A stretch of DNA of 64,000 bases from Croceicoccus marinus (GCF_001661675.2 NZ_CP019603.1:697622-761621), one strand, 5' to 3'. Positions 8,364 to 17,150 are shown, counted from the first letter of the stretch. Notes: generated by a model not told the origin, from the sequence alone. Numbers and translations: made by a program.

Positions 8364-8513
8364 TCAGTCGACCATCGCAGCGACGAGGCGTCGCAGTTCG
8401 AGGATGGGTATGATGCCGGAGGCCGGGGCATTGCCCGCCGCCTGCGGCTGTCCCGCGCCAAAGCGGAGCGAGAGCGTGGGGCGCTGCTTGGCGCCTATAT
8501 CGATGCAATTCAT
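8364..8513 (-). CDS. Small hypothetical protein, doubtful
   Basis: A 49-codon frame begins MNCIDIGAKQRPTLSLRFG and ends ELRRLVAAMVD. No clear ribosome-binding site precedes the ATG; an upstream in-frame TTG at 8552 would add 13 residues. It lies between the IF-1 remnant and the small gene at 8087, all on the minus strand. No family is recognised and it may be spurious. Confidence 0.25.
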   Translation of the reverse strand: MNCIDIGAKQRPTLSLRFGAGQPQAAGNAPASGIIPILELRRLVAAMVD

Positions 8514-8556
8514 TGTCTGTCTATCCGGCGGATCATTCCGCCGCCTTTTCAAATAG

Positions 8557-8880
8557 TCAGCGCCCGTTCCCTTGCGGGCGGTTCACGCCGGGACCGTGCC
8601 CGGGAACCCGCTTGCGAGAGACGATCCGGCCTTTGGCCAGATCATGAGGCGCATTTCGGCTTGTACGCGGTCTTTTACGACCGATCGAATATGGAAGCGG
8701 CGGGTTTCGCCCGCTGTACGGGCGATCAGGCGGTCGCTCTTGTTCGAAAGTGCCGACGAAGCAGGCATCGGGCAGGATCTTTTCGATCAGCCCTTCCATC
8801 GAAATGAGTTCGTCCTTCGCCGGACCATATTCCTGGCGTACGGGAAATCGTCGCACCGGCGTATCCGGTACAAAGGCCAT
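8557..8880 (-). pseudogene. infA: Translation initiation factor IF-1 paralogue, frameshifted
   Basis: Three reading frames together give an IF-1-like OB-fold. Frame one, from 8880, reads ELISMEGLIEKILPDACFVG. After a shift near 8740-8746 a second frame reads DRLIARTAGETRRFHIRSVV and then KDRVQAEM. After a shift near 8644-8652 the first frame returns with APHDLAKGRIVSRKR. These match, in order, the EG..E.LPNA.F, H.AG.MR...IR...GDRV..E and YDL.KGRI..R segments of InfA. The two indels compensate, so the frame stays open but the middle third is scrambled. It has an extra N-terminal stretch of about 25 residues. Sequencing error is possible. Confidence 0.65.
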
Positions 8881-9123
8881 AGTGCATGATAGAGAAGCAT
8901 TGGCGGGTCGCCGCCAAACGACATTGGGCCCGGCAAATCATAGTCTGTCTGAAGCAACATCAGGCACGAAATATATAACACCGGGCAAAAAAATTACAAG
9001 AGGTTTGATTTGTGGTGATCTGCGGTTTGGGTTGATGTCGTATATTAGCCACAAGCGTTTAATTCCCGGTCGTGGTTTTCGCAGAGGTGAAAAAAGCGAT
9101 TTGCTTTTAATGATCGCAGGATT
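8881..9123. other. AT-richer intergenic stretch, no gene seen
   Basis: Between the IF-1 remnant and the IS3 debris there is no frame with a ribosome-binding site or recognisable product. The base composition is clearly lower in GC than its surroundings (for example 8960-9060), consistent with intergenic DNA next to an insertion. Confidence 0.5.
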
Positions 9124-10061
9124 GAGGTGGTCCTGCCTTCTTGGACAGTTTGGCGGCAGAGTTAAGCTAATCCCGGTTTTCGTTATGCTGCCTGCTGATC
9201 ATCAGATCATGGGGGGCATACCCCCCATGATCTGATTGTCCGATCCGCCGATAGGCCTCGACCGGGGTTCGTCCGGCGAGGCCTGAGTGCGGACGTTGGG
9301 TGTTGTAATAGGTGATCCACCGACCAAGACCAACCCGCAGCTCTGATCCGGTCTCGAAGGCTTGGAGGTAGACGCACTCGTACTTCAGAGATCGCCAAAG
9401 GCGCTCGATGAAGACGTTGTCCATCCACCGGCCCCGGCCATCCATGCTGATGCGGACTTCGGCATGGCGCAGCACGCTGGTGAAGGCTTGCGACGTGAAC
9501 TGGCAGCTTTGGTCCGTGTTGAAGATTTCCGGCTTGCCGAACCGAGCCAGCGCCTCCTTCAGCGCCGCGACACAGAAGCCAGCATCCATCGTGTTCGACA
9601 ACCGCCAAGGCCAGCACCTTGCGGGTCGCCCAGTCCATGACCGCCACCAGGTAGAGGAAGCCACGGCGCATGGGGATGTAGGTCACGTCGGCACACCGCA
9701 CGTGATTGGGCCGTTCGATCGCCAGCTTGCGCAGCAGATAGGGATAGACCCGGTGCTGCGGGTGTGGATCACTAGTCCGCGGTCGTTAACAGATCGGCGT
9801 CAGCCCCATCTTCGCCATCAGCCGCCGCACACGCCGTCGACCGACCTCGTGACCCGCACGCCGCAAGTGTCGCGCCATCTGGCGGCTGCCATACCACGGG
9901 CATTCCATGAACGCCTTATCTGAAGCAGGCGACATTGTGCCGAGATCGACAAACGGTGATGAGCAGGTTCGATCATCGAACGCCTCCGCGCCACGCTCAT
10001 CGACCGGAGGCTTTCCCTAAAAAAATCGCGTTCCACGACCAGTTGACCGATTTTGACGTGC
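9124..10061 (-). mobile_element. IS3-family element, truncated and decayed
   Basis: The left end TGAGGTGGTCCTGCC-TTCTTGGACAG (from about 9123) looks like an IS3-type terminus, and a similar end recurs at 27411-27440. The transposase within is frameshifted. The right side is cut at 10061 by the next IS3 element, so orfA is almost entirely missing. Confidence 0.6.
9167..10060 (-). pseudogene. IS3-family transposase (orfB), frameshifted
   Basis: Pieces of an IS3 integrase appear in different frames. KIGQLVVERDFF and MIEPAHHRLSISAQCRLLQI are the N-terminal start of orfB. MRCADVTYIPMRRGFLYLVA begins the DDE core. FGKPEIFNTDQSCQFTS carries the second Asp, FIERLWRSLKYE the Glu, and YYNTQRPHSGLAG the C-terminal signature. 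At least two frame changes (around 9610-9640 and around 9800) make it nonfunctional. Confidence 0.8.
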
Positions 10062-10098
10062 TGGACTTGTAACGGTTTTGTGCCGGTCACCCATCTCA

Positions 10099-10985
10099 CT
10101 ATGCCACCTTGGCTTCGAATGCGAGCGGGCTAATGCCATCCAGATATGAATGGCGTCTGCGGGTGTTGTAGAACCCGTTGATGTATTGGAAGATGGCGGC
10201 TTCTGTTTGGCGCCGTGTTGGTCAGTTCTGCCGCCAGATCAGCTCTGCCTTCAGCGATTTGAAGAACGTCTCGACGGCGGAATTGTCGTAGCAGTTGCCT
10301 TTGCCGCTCACCGATGGTCGCAGGCCATAGGCCTGCAGTTTCTTCTGATAGTCATACGCGCAATATTGGCTACCGCGATCGGAAGGGAAAAGACATCCTG
10401 GCGGCGGATTGCGGAGGCGTACGGCCATGTTCAGTGCCCGGATCGCTAGGACCTTCTTCATCCGATCGCTGACTGCCCAGCCCACGACACGGCGGCTGTG
10501 CAGATCGAGAATGACGGCAAGATAGAGCCAACCTTCCTGCGTCCAGACATAGGTAATGTGTCCTACGGCTGCGCCTCCGTTCAGCTTCGCTTCCTCCAGC
10601 CCATTTCTGGTTGGGCGCATCGGCAACGAAATCGCCATCAAGCCAGTTCGCGGCGACACCCAGACGATGATGGCTATTGGTCGTGACCTTGTGCTTGCGG
10701 GTACGAACCGGCTTAATGGGATTGATCCGCATCAGCCTTCCTACTCGGCGCTCGCCGACATCGAGGCTGGCCTCCTTTAGTTCCATCGTCATCCGGGGGC
10801 GGCCATAGCTGACAAGTCTCAGGCTGTACTGCTCGCGAATATGCGCCAGCACCTTCATGTCCGTTCGTTCCCGGCAACTGATCGGGGGCGCGCGCCAAGA
10901 GCGATAGCCGCGCTCGCTGACCTGCAAGACACCTCAATTCCACTGGCCAACGGTGCCGCCAGCTGTGCACGAAAGCGAACCTCAC
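10099..10985 (-). pseudogene. IS3-family orfB transposase, disrupted
   Basis: The DDE integrase is recognisable: RERTDMKVLAHIREQYSLRL, then WLDGDFVADAPNQKWAG, HITYVWTQEGWLYLAVILDL, SDRGSQYCAYDYQKKL and CYDNSAVETFFKSLKAELIW. A frame change with extra bases separates NQKWAG from HITYVWT near 10590-10610. A second shift lies near the N terminus (around 10930). A TGA at 10219-10221 truncates it before the C-terminal YINGFYNTRRRHSYLDG. All three defects argue that it cannot be made intact. Confidence 0.85.
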
Positions 10986-11254
10986 GGCTTTTGGCTTGCG
11001 AAGAATTGCGTAGCCTTTTTTGGGACCTCCCTCTCCTCCCGCAGCACACGGTTCTCCAGACGAAGTCGTTCATTCTCCCGCTCTAGATCGGTATCGGGGC
11101 TGGCAGGCAAGCCATCCTGTCGATACAAACTCACCCAGCGCGTCAATGTCGACAAACCGATGCCCAGATCGGCTGCCACGCGCTTGCGCGGCAAACCGCT
11201 GGTCAATGCAATCCGCACCGCCTCGCGCTGAAATTCTTCTGAATGTTTGATCAT
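10982..11254 (-). CDS. IS3-family orfA (helix-turn-helix transposase subunit)
   Basis: The 90-aa protein starts MIKHSEEFQREAVRIALTSG and has the IS3/IS911 OrfA helix-turn-helix (KRVAADLGIGLSTLTRWV) followed by a leucine-zipper-like segment (ERENERLRLENRVLREEREV). In IS3 elements OrfA is fused to OrfB by programmed -1 frameshifting. Here OrfB is broken, so this OrfA would be made alone and could only act as a repressor. Confidence 0.8.
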   Translation of the reverse strand: MIKHSEEFQREAVRIALTSGLPRKRVAADLGIGLSTLTRWVSLYRQDGLPASPDTDLERENERLRLENRVLREEREVPKKATQFFASQKP

Positions 11255-11319
11255 CTCTTCGGTCTCCTTGAATGAGCAATATGCTCTCAAGTGACCGGCA
11301 CAAAACCGTTACAAGTCCA

Positions 11320-11622
11320 AGCCGCTCCTGGAACGGCCCAAGCCGAGGCAGCGGTTGAACCGTGCGGCGATAATCGAATGCGCCTTCTGGTGCCCGGATC
11401 GCCTTGCGCACCACCTTGCGGGATAACCGCAGATCGCGCGCAATCGCCTTGATCGCCTTCCCGCTCGCGTGTTCCCGCCTAATCCGAACGACCGTCTCCA
11501 CCATCGACATCCCGATCTCACCACCTGTAAAACCAGGTGGTCAACTACACCATAAGAATAAGGGGTTTCCTTTAGACGCCGATCACCCCGCTAACAGGGT
11601 CCCTTTTGCACGCCGATCCACA
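11320..11622 (-). mobile_element. istA: IS21-family end with truncated istA
   Basis: From 11510 the minus strand reads MSMVETVVRIRREHASGKAI, the same N terminus as the IS21 istA at 42278, and stops matching at 11320 where the IS3 element begins. The outer end, with GGTCCCTTTTGCACGCCGAT repeats ending CCACA at 11622, matches the terminus of the larger IS21 at 42390. Only about the first 65 codons of istA remain. Confidence 0.85.
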
Positions 11623-11768
11623 GACATATCCTGCAATTAGCGCCGCAGGGTTCATGGCTAAGGATGTTTCCCCCTATCCCTACAACCATGGCCTCCACAC
11701 TGAGGTTCGGCCCGTCCACCATCCCGGTGAGCGGGCCGTTCTCGTTTTGAGGAAAACTTGGAAAAGGC
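11623..11768. other. Unassigned DNA between IS21 and IS66 ends
   Basis: These 146 bp separate two IS ends. No gene, repeat or RNA is recognised; it is probably a fragment of older DNA. Confidence 0.3.
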
Positions 11769-11820
11769 GTATCCGTCCGGTGAAGGCCGCAGCGTGATGC
11801 CGACTTGAGTGTAGGTCGGG

Positions 11821-12039
11821 TTACGCGGCGATCGCGTTCCGGTGGGGCGTCCAGTTCCAGGGCAGGAGCTCGTCGAGCCGTGTGGCAGGATGATCGGCGA
11901 TGCGCGCGAGGACATCAGCAAGCCATGCCTGCGGATCGACGTCGCCCAGCTTCGCGGTCTGGATCAGGGTGTAGATGATGGCGGCGCGCTGGCCGCCACG
12001 ATCGGATCCGCAGAACAGCCATGCCTTGCGGCCAAGCGG
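11821..12039 (-). pseudogene. tnpC: IS66 tnpC, C-terminal piece
   Basis: LGRKAWLFCGSDRGGQ through DELLPWNW forms the last 73 codons of the IS66 transposase. It joins exactly to the piece at 14621-16048 when the recombinase element is removed, as in the uninterrupted copy at 55713. Confidence 0.85.
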
Positions 12040-12524
12040 CATCGCCCGTTCATTCTGCCCATGTCGGCGAAGAGCGGGAAGTTCACTATCCTTGGCATCC
12101 CTATTTCGGGCGGAAAGTCAGCGTACGGCGGGTAGAGGAGCGAGCGACGGGGCGCTTTCTCAAGGTCGAAGGCCCATCTGGCATCGTCGTTTCGATGCCT
12201 GGTTGGATGGTTGATCCGGTCGCCTGCTCCAAGATGAGAATCGGCCCGCCCCAAGTTGATGTTGCAGCGCTTTCCGATTTGAAGAGGCTGGTCACCGCGG
12301 TCGCTGCTTCACCAAACTCCCAACGCGATGATGGAGTCGCATTGGAGGAAGTCGATGAACAAGCACGACACGCCCGCACCGGCCTCGGGCAGACAGATGA
12401 GCCTGATCTTCGAGCCCCGGAGGGTGGACGGGATGAGCGAGGCGGAACGGACGAAGGCCGTAATCACGCTTGCTCAAATCCTGATGCAAGCCGCTGGCCT
12501 CGTCGTCGAGGAGCTCGGCGATGA
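12021..12524 (+). CDS. DUF5372-like protein of a serine-recombinase element (start uncertain)
   Basis: The frame carries REVHYPWHPYFGRKVSVRRV, then FLKVEGPSGIVVSMPGWMVD and VDVAALSDLKRLV. This is the pattern of DUF5372 proteins that precede serine recombinases in alphaproteobacteria. No ATG, GTG or TTG lies between the element boundary (12040) and this region. The only start in frame, ATG 12021, is in antisense IS66 sequence, so the true N terminus may have been lost or replaced. The C-terminal 55 residues overlap the next small gene in another frame. Function is unknown; a role in the recombination system is inferred from context only. Confidence 0.55.
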   Translation: MPCGQAASPVHSAHVGEEREVHYPWHPYFGRKVSVRRVEERATGRFLKVEGPSGIVVSMPGWMVDPVACSKMRIGPPQVDVAALSDLKRLVTAVAASPNSQRDDGVALEEVDEQARHARTGLGQTDEPDLRAPEGGRDERGGTDEGRNHACSNPDASRWPRRRGARR

Positions 12525-12534
12525 CCGGCACTGA
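12355..12534 (+). CDS. Small protein preceding the serine recombinase
   Basis: A 59-aa frame starts MNKHDTPAPASGRQMSLIFE and ends LMQAAGLVVEELGDDRH. A GGAGGAAG site is present upstream. Its end overlaps the recombinase start by 14 bp, indicating coupling. Such short proteins commonly sit between DUF5372 and recombinase genes. The predicted helix EAERTKAVITLAQILMQAAG could mediate contact with the recombinase; this is inference. Confidence 0.6.
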   Translation: MNKHDTPAPASGRQMSLIFEPRRVDGMSEAERTKAVITLAQILMQAAGLVVEELGDDRH

Positions 12535-14593
12535 TTTAATCCCGGCGCAACTGCTGAAGCGCAAGGCCGTCGTCTACGTGCGACAATCGACACAATCCCA
12601 GGTCATGACCAACCTGGAAAGCCAGCGGCGGCAATACGACCTCGTCGACAGCGCACGTCAGCACGGTTTCACCGATATCGAAGTCATCGACGATGATCTC
12701 GGACGATCCGCGAGCGGAACCGTTGCGCGGCCCGGCTTTGATCGCCTGGTCGCATCATTGTGCGCGGGCAAGGTGGGTGCCGTGCTGTGCCTCGATGCGT
12801 CAAGGCTCGCGCGAAATGGTCGCGACTGGCACCATCTGCTGGAACTGTGCGGGCTCGTTGAAGCCCGTGTCATCGATCATGATGGCGTGTACAATCCTTG
12901 CCAGCCCAACGACCGCCTACTCCTGGGAATGAAGGGCAGCATCAGCGAGTTCGAGCTCGGCGTTCTCAGGACGCGAATGCTCGATGCCGCGAGGTCGAAG
13001 GCGCGCCGCGGCGAATTGCGGTTGTCTGTCCCGTTCGGCTACATCTGGCACCGCGAAGCGGGCCTGGGACTCGATCCCGACTTACGCCTTCAGGAGGTAA
13101 TCCGGCTCATCTTTGCGCGCTTCCGAGAGCTGGGCAGTGCGCGTCAGGTGCTGTTGTCTATGAAGGCCGATGGAATCCACTTCCCGCGGCCTTCGGACGA
13201 AGGCCGCATGACCAGCTTCACATGGTTACCTATCCGCTATCGCAACGTCATCGCCGTCCTCAAAAACCCCTTCTATGCAGGTGTTTACGTCTACGGGAAA
13301 AGCGAAAAGCGGACTACCATTGTCGATGGGCGAGCGCGGCGAAGCTACGGGCATGGCAAGCCGGTCGGAACCTGGGAGGTGTTCATCAAGGAGCACCACG
13401 AGGGCTACGTCAGCTGGGAAGAATACGAGCGCAACCAGAAGCAGCTGGCCCTCAACAACTATGGCCGCGCTGGCGGCGTAAAGTCAGGCCGAGGCGGCAA
13501 GGCACTGCTGTCAGGGATCATGACGTGCGGACGGTGCGGGCGGCGACTGAGCGTTGCTTACACCGGTAACCCGCAAAGTCGGCCAGTCTACCGCTGTGAC
13601 AAGCCGAACCTGATGATGGGCTTACCTCGATGCATGACCTTTGGCGGTCTACGAGTGGATGCAGCAGTTGCGCGCGAACTGCTGCGCGCGGTAGAACCCT
13701 TGGCGATCGAAGCCGCGTTCGAGGCGGAGCGGATGAACCGGGAACGACAAGAAGAGCAGCGCCAGATCCTCGACCTGGAACTCCAGCAGGCGCGCTACGA
13801 GGCCAGCCTAGCCGAGCGCCGCTACGCAGCTTGTGATCCCGATAATCGCCTGATAGCGGCGCAGCTGGAGAAAAACTGGGAAATCGCGCTCCGTCGCGTG
13901 CGGGACTTGAAGGCTCGCCAGCCTGCGGAAGGGCCCTCGACCATCGAGGCCGATCCAAATGCCTTCGCCAATCTGGCGGAAAACCTGTCGGCGGCCTGGA
14001 ACGCTCCGGATGTGACGATGCGCGCTCGCCAGCAAATGCTACGTACAATGATCGCCGACATCGTCGTCGATGTCGATGATGCCGTGCGTGACGTCGTGCT
14101 CACGATCCATTGGCGGGGCGGCCAGCACTCGGAACTGCGGGTTCGCAAGCCGAAAGCCGGCGAGCACGGTTGTGCAACAGCGGAGGATGCGCTGGAGGTG
14201 ATGCGCAGCATGGCGGGCCGTTGGTCCGACGAGCATATCGCCGCGACGCTGAATCGGATGGGCTTGCCCACCGGCCAAGGCAAAACCTGGACGGCGCACC
14301 GGGTCTACTCTGTTCGGCGCGTGCGAGGGATCGATGCCTATCGGTCTGCGGTGAAAGACGGCGAATGGCTCACCATGACTGAGGCGGCCAAAGCGCTTGG
14401 CACCTCAAGCCATACGATAAGACTTCTCATCAAAACCGGCGTGCTTCCGGCAGTGCAGGTCGTACCGCGCGCACCGCATCAAATCCGCTCCGCCGATTTG
14501 ATGTCGGAAGCGGTAAAATCTGCGATGGCCCGAAAGGGTCGCCCGTGTCGCGTTGTTGACGCGGACATGCTTCCAATGTTTACAGATACTTGA
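12521..14593 (+). CDS. Large serine recombinase
   Basis: This 690-aa protein has a resolvase catalytic domain (about 15-160) with the nucleophile in VVYVRQSTQSQ and arginines in ESQRRQYDL and ASRLARNGRD. A recombinase domain (about 180-300) follows, then a zinc ribbon (CGRCGRRLS... YRCDKP, about 335-370), a coiled-coil (EERQEEQRQILDLELQQARY-like, about 405-450), and a C-terminal MerR-like helix-turn-helix (WLTMTEAAKALGTSSHTIRL). It catalyses site-specific integration and excision through a Ser-DNA link. It is the last gene of the element, and its stop lies 27 bp from the right junction. Confidence 0.92.
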   Translation: MTGTDLIPAQLLKRKAVVYVRQSTQSQVMTNLESQRRQYDLVDSARQHGFTDIEVIDDDLGRSASGTVARPGFDRLVASLCAGKVGAVLCLDASRLARNGRDWHHLLELCGLVEARVIDHDGVYNPCQPNDRLLLGMKGSISEFELGVLRTRMLDAARSKARRGELRLSVPFGYIWHREAGLGLDPDLRLQEVIRLIFARFRELGSARQVLLSMKADGIHFPRPSDEGRMTSFTWLPIRYRNVIAVLKNPFYAGVYVYGKSEKRTTIVDGRARRSYGHGKPVGTWEVFIKEHHEGYVSWEEYERNQKQLALNNYGRAGGVKSGRGGKALLSGIMTCGRCGRRLSVAYTGNPQSRPVYRCDKPNLMMGLPRCMTFGGLRVDAAVARELLRAVEPLAIEAAFEAERMNRERQEEQRQILDLELQQARYEASLAERRYAACDPDNRLIAAQLEKNWEIALRRVRDLKARQPAEGPSTIEADPNAFANLAENLSAAWNAPDVTMRARQQMLRTMIADIVVDVDDAVRDVVLTIHWRGGQHSELRVRKPKAGEHGCATAEDALEVMRSMAGRWSDEHIAATLNRMGLPTGQGKTWTAHRVYSVRRVRGIDAYRSAVKDGEWLTMTEAAKALGTSSHTIRLLIKTGVLPAVQVVPRAPHQIRSADLMSEAVKSAMARKGRPCRVVDADMLPMFTDT

Positions 14594-14620
14594 ATACGGA
14601 GTGCATAATGAAACACGCTT

Positions 14621-16048
14621 CGGGATGCAGCGCAGCGCGCGCTCGGCGGCGTTGTTGGTGAGGCAGATGCGGCCATCGTCGAGGAAGCGGGTGAACGCAT
14701 CCCAGCGCTTCAGCATGTAGAAGCAGGCCTTGGTGAGGTCATGACCGCGCGATAGCTTAGCGACCTGCGCAGTAAGCCAGGTGTGGAGCTCGGCCATCAG
14801 CGGCGCGCTGAGTTCCTGACGGACTGCGAGCCGCTCGGCAGGACTCTTGCCGTTGATGCCGCGCTCGATGTCGAACAGGGCGTCGAGACGCTGCACGGCT
14901 TCGAGCGCGATCGGATAGATCATGCTGCTGCGCTGGCCGCGGCTCTTCTTGCGGGCTGAGCTCAGGACATCGGCGAGCTCGAAGAACTTGCGCCTCGCAT
15001 GAGCAAAGCAGCCCGCTTCCAGCACGGGACCGGGGGCGCGGTCCCCGCGATAGAGATCGTTGTAGCCACTATAGGCATCGGCCTGCAGGATGCCGGACCA
15101 TGCCGCGAGATGGGCTTGCGGGTGCTCGCCGCGCCGATCGCGCGAATAGTGGAACAGGGCAGCTGGAGGATCGGTGCCTGCAAAGGGACGATCATCGCGT
15201 ACGTAAACCCATAATCGCGCCGTATCGGTCTTGCCCTTCGCCATGACCGGCACGGTGGTATCGTCACCGTGGATCCGGGTTGCAGCCAGAACATGCGTCT
15301 CGATGAGCTTGTAGATCGGCATCAGCGCATGGGCAGCTGCCCCGACCTGATCGGCAAGAGTCGAGAGGCTGAGCGGCACGCCTTCGCGGGCAAACCGCTC
15401 GGCCTGGCGGTTGAGGGGCTGGTGCTGTCCATACTTCTCGAACAGGAGCATCGCGAGGAAGCTGGGTCCGGCCCATCCGCGGGGCACCACATGGAAGGGC
15501 GCGGGGGCCTGCGCAATCTTCTCGCAGTCGCGGCACGAGAACTTCTCGCGCACCGTCTGGATCACCTTCCACGAGCGCGGGATGACCTCGAGCGTCTCGG
15601 TGACGTCTTCGCCGAGCTTCGAGAGCCGATCCCCACCGCAGGCCGGGCAGGAACAGGGCGCAGGCACCACGACGCGCTCGCGCGGCAGATGCTCGGGGAA
15701 CGGCTTCCTTGTCGGGCGCTTGCGCTCGAGGGCGGTGACCGTGGCGGTCTTGGCCGCCGCTCCCTCGGCGATCAGGTCGTCTTCGGCGGCATCAGCCTCG
15801 AGCTCTTCGAGCTGCAGCTCCATCTGGTCGAGCAGACGGCGGCTGCGTTCGGCGCTGGGGCCATACTGCTCGCGCTTGAGCTTGGCGATCTGCAGCTTGA
15901 GGTGAGCGATCAGCGCCTCGATAGCGCTCTGGTGGGCCATGGCGTTGGCAAGCCTGGCCTCTGCCTCATCGGCCTTGCGGGCCATCGCCACCACCAGCGC
16001 CTTGAGCGCTTCGACATCGTCCGGAAGGGGCGAAATGGCGGCTTCCAT
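14621..16048 (-). pseudogene. tnpC: IS66 tnpC, N-terminal piece
   Basis: The frame begins MEAAISPLPDDVEALKALVV, includes a coiled coil, a zinc-finger (CSCPACGG, CRDCEK) and the DDE core (RIHGDDTTVPVMAKG, GILQADAYSGY), and reaches AERALRCIP before entering the inserted element. It is therefore cut about 73 codons short of the end. Confidence 0.88.
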
Positions 16049-16108
16049 AGACCGGAGTGAATCATCATCCACCCTCTGCTGCAAGGGCAAAACACCGCCT
16101 CGCGCCGA

Positions 16109-16450
16109 TTATCCGGCGCTCTGCGGCCGCCATGTATACTGCGGGCTGCGCCAGTCGATCCCCTCCAGCAGGCAGGCCAGCTGCGAGGGGGTCAGCGACA
16201 CCGTTCCCTCAGTCGCTGAGGGCCATACGAACCGGCCCTTCTCTAGCCGCTTGGCGTAGAGCGACATGCCGATCCCGTCGTGCCAGATGATCTTGATCAG
16301 CGAGCCTGCGCGGCCACGGAACACGAACAGATCGCCGCCGTGCGGATTACGCTTGAGACCCTGCTGCACCAGCAGCGCCAGGCCCTGCATGCCCTTGCGC
16401 ATATCCGTGTGGCCGAGCGCGATCCACACCCGCGCGCCCGAAGGGATCAT
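16109..16450 (-). CDS. tnpB: IS66 Orf2 (TnpB)
   Basis: The 113-aa protein starts MIPSGARVWIALGHTDMRKG and contains GDLFVFRGRAGSLIKIIWHD and the conserved LLEGIDW near the end. TnpB is an accessory protein needed for IS66 transposition. The start overlaps the tnpA stop (ATGA). Confidence 0.92.
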   Translation of the reverse strand: MIPSGARVWIALGHTDMRKGMQGLALLVQQGLKRNPHGGDLFVFRGRAGSLIKIIWHDGIGMSLYAKRLEKGRFVWPSATEGTVSLTPSQLACLLEGIDWRSPQYTWRPQSAG

Positions 16451-16824
16451 CGCAGCCCCTTCAGCGCCGCAGCGACCAGGGCCGGCGGTGCCGCCGCGAA
16501 AATGCTCAGCCGCTTGCCGCGCGGCAGGTCGATGATCATCGCGGGGTGCTCGGCAGCGCCGGCCGCCATCACATCTTCGTCGATCACCGCTTCGGCGAAC
16601 ACCGGCGTCGGAAGTGCCTCGGGCAGCTCTGCTTCCCGCTCCACGCCTGCATCGAGCAACTTGCGCCGCCAGGTGTAGATCAGCGCCGAAGAAATATCGT
16701 GCCGTCGGCACACCTGGGCGACGCACGCGCCCGGCGCGAAAGCCTCGGACAGGATCTGCAGCCGCTCCTCATCGCTCCACCGCCGCCGCCGCTCCGGCCC
16801 CGAAAACACCGTCACCTGACCCAT
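16447..16824 (-). CDS. tnpA: IS66 Orf1 (TnpA), helix-turn-helix
   Basis: The 125-aa protein begins MGQVTVFSGPERRRRWSDEE and has an HTH (GACVAQVCRRHDISSALIYTW), typical of the IS66 accessory DNA-binding protein. It is first in the tnpA-tnpB-tnpC transcript. The tnpC target is broken in this copy. Confidence 0.92.
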   Translation of the reverse strand: MGQVTVFSGPERRRRWSDEERLQILSEAFAPGACVAQVCRRHDISSALIYTWRRKLLDAGVEREAELPEALPTPVFAEAVIDEDVMAAGAAEHPAMIIDLPRGKRLSIFAAAPPALVAAALKGLR

Positions 16825-16909
16825 CGACCACTCCTAAGCACGCTCACAAGAGCACGCTTAAGAGCGCTCGATACCTATCCACGCAAGGCGGCCCTCGCCG
16901 GAGGGGTAC

Positions 16910-17120
16910 TGCGGAGACGTACCGGGTCGAAGCGCTGCACGCGCCATTCGGCTTCAAGGATCGGCTAAAGAGCCGCGGCTACAGGTGGGATCCGGCGAAG
17001 AAGGTCTGGTGGACCGAGCTTGGCTATCCCGCTTTCCTCGATGAGCGCGACTGGTTTGCCGAGCTTGGCCTGCCGTCCTTTGTCGCGACGCCGATCGACG
17101 CGACGCAGCGCCATCTCTGA
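16910..17120 (+). pseudogene. C-terminal fragment of a 3'-5' exonuclease-type protein
   Basis: Directly after the IS66 end the plus strand is open for 69 codons: YRVEALHAPFGFKDRLKSRG, then YRWDPAKKVWWTE and RDWFAELGLPSFVA. This resembles the C-terminal accessory domain found on DnaQ-type exonucleases of plasmids and islands (..FEAKDLLKARGYRW..K.WW). The catalytic part is missing, removed at the IS66 boundary. Confidence 0.5.
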
Positions 17121-17150
17121 GCACCAAGACTGACCGCCCCCCAATATCCC

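Larger units (their letters stand above)
10062..11319 (-). mobile_element. IS3-family element with 29-bp terminal inverted repeats
   Basis: The sequence at 10062-10090, beginning TGGACTTGTAACGGTTTTGT, is repeated perfectly in inverse at 11291-11319. Length is 1,258 bp, normal for IS3. The flanks differ: IS3 debris on the left and the IS21 istA start on the right, with no matching 3-bp duplication. It therefore marks a deletion or recombination junction. Confidence 0.85.
12040..14620 (+). mobile_element. Serine-recombinase element inserted in IS66 tnpC
   Basis: Comparison with the intact IS66 at 55921 shows the tnpC sequence stop at ...GCCAAGCGG (12039) and resume at CGGGATGCAG (14621). CGG is shared by both junctions, as expected for a crossover of 2-3 bp without a long duplication. 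The 2.58 kb insert carries three plus-strand genes: DUF5372-like, a small ORF and a 690-aa recombinase. It is opposite to tnpC in orientation. Confidence 0.85.
11769..16909 (-). mobile_element. IS66-family element, copy 1, interrupted, no target duplication
   Basis: The ends GTATCCGTCCGGTGAAGGCC (left) and the inverse of GGCCCTCGCCGGAGGGGTAC (right) match those of copies at 55661 and 60560. Removing the inserted 2.58 kb recombinase element leaves about 2,560 bp, the size of copy 2 (2,557 bp). Unlike the other two copies its flanking octamers differ (GAAAAGGC and TGCGGAGA), so the two outside sequences were probably joined by recombination between IS66 copies. Confidence 0.85.

Noticed and set aside
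7989..8807. 272-codon plus-strand frame after the operon terminator
   Set aside because: Starts inside the terminator hairpin, is opposite the IF-1 remnant and the small gene with a good ribosome-binding site, and has shuffled, domain-free composition.
14405..14620. Extension of the IS66 tnpC frame into the serine-recombinase element
   Set aside because: The codons after AERALRCIP are antisense to the recombinase and appear only because the element is inserted there.
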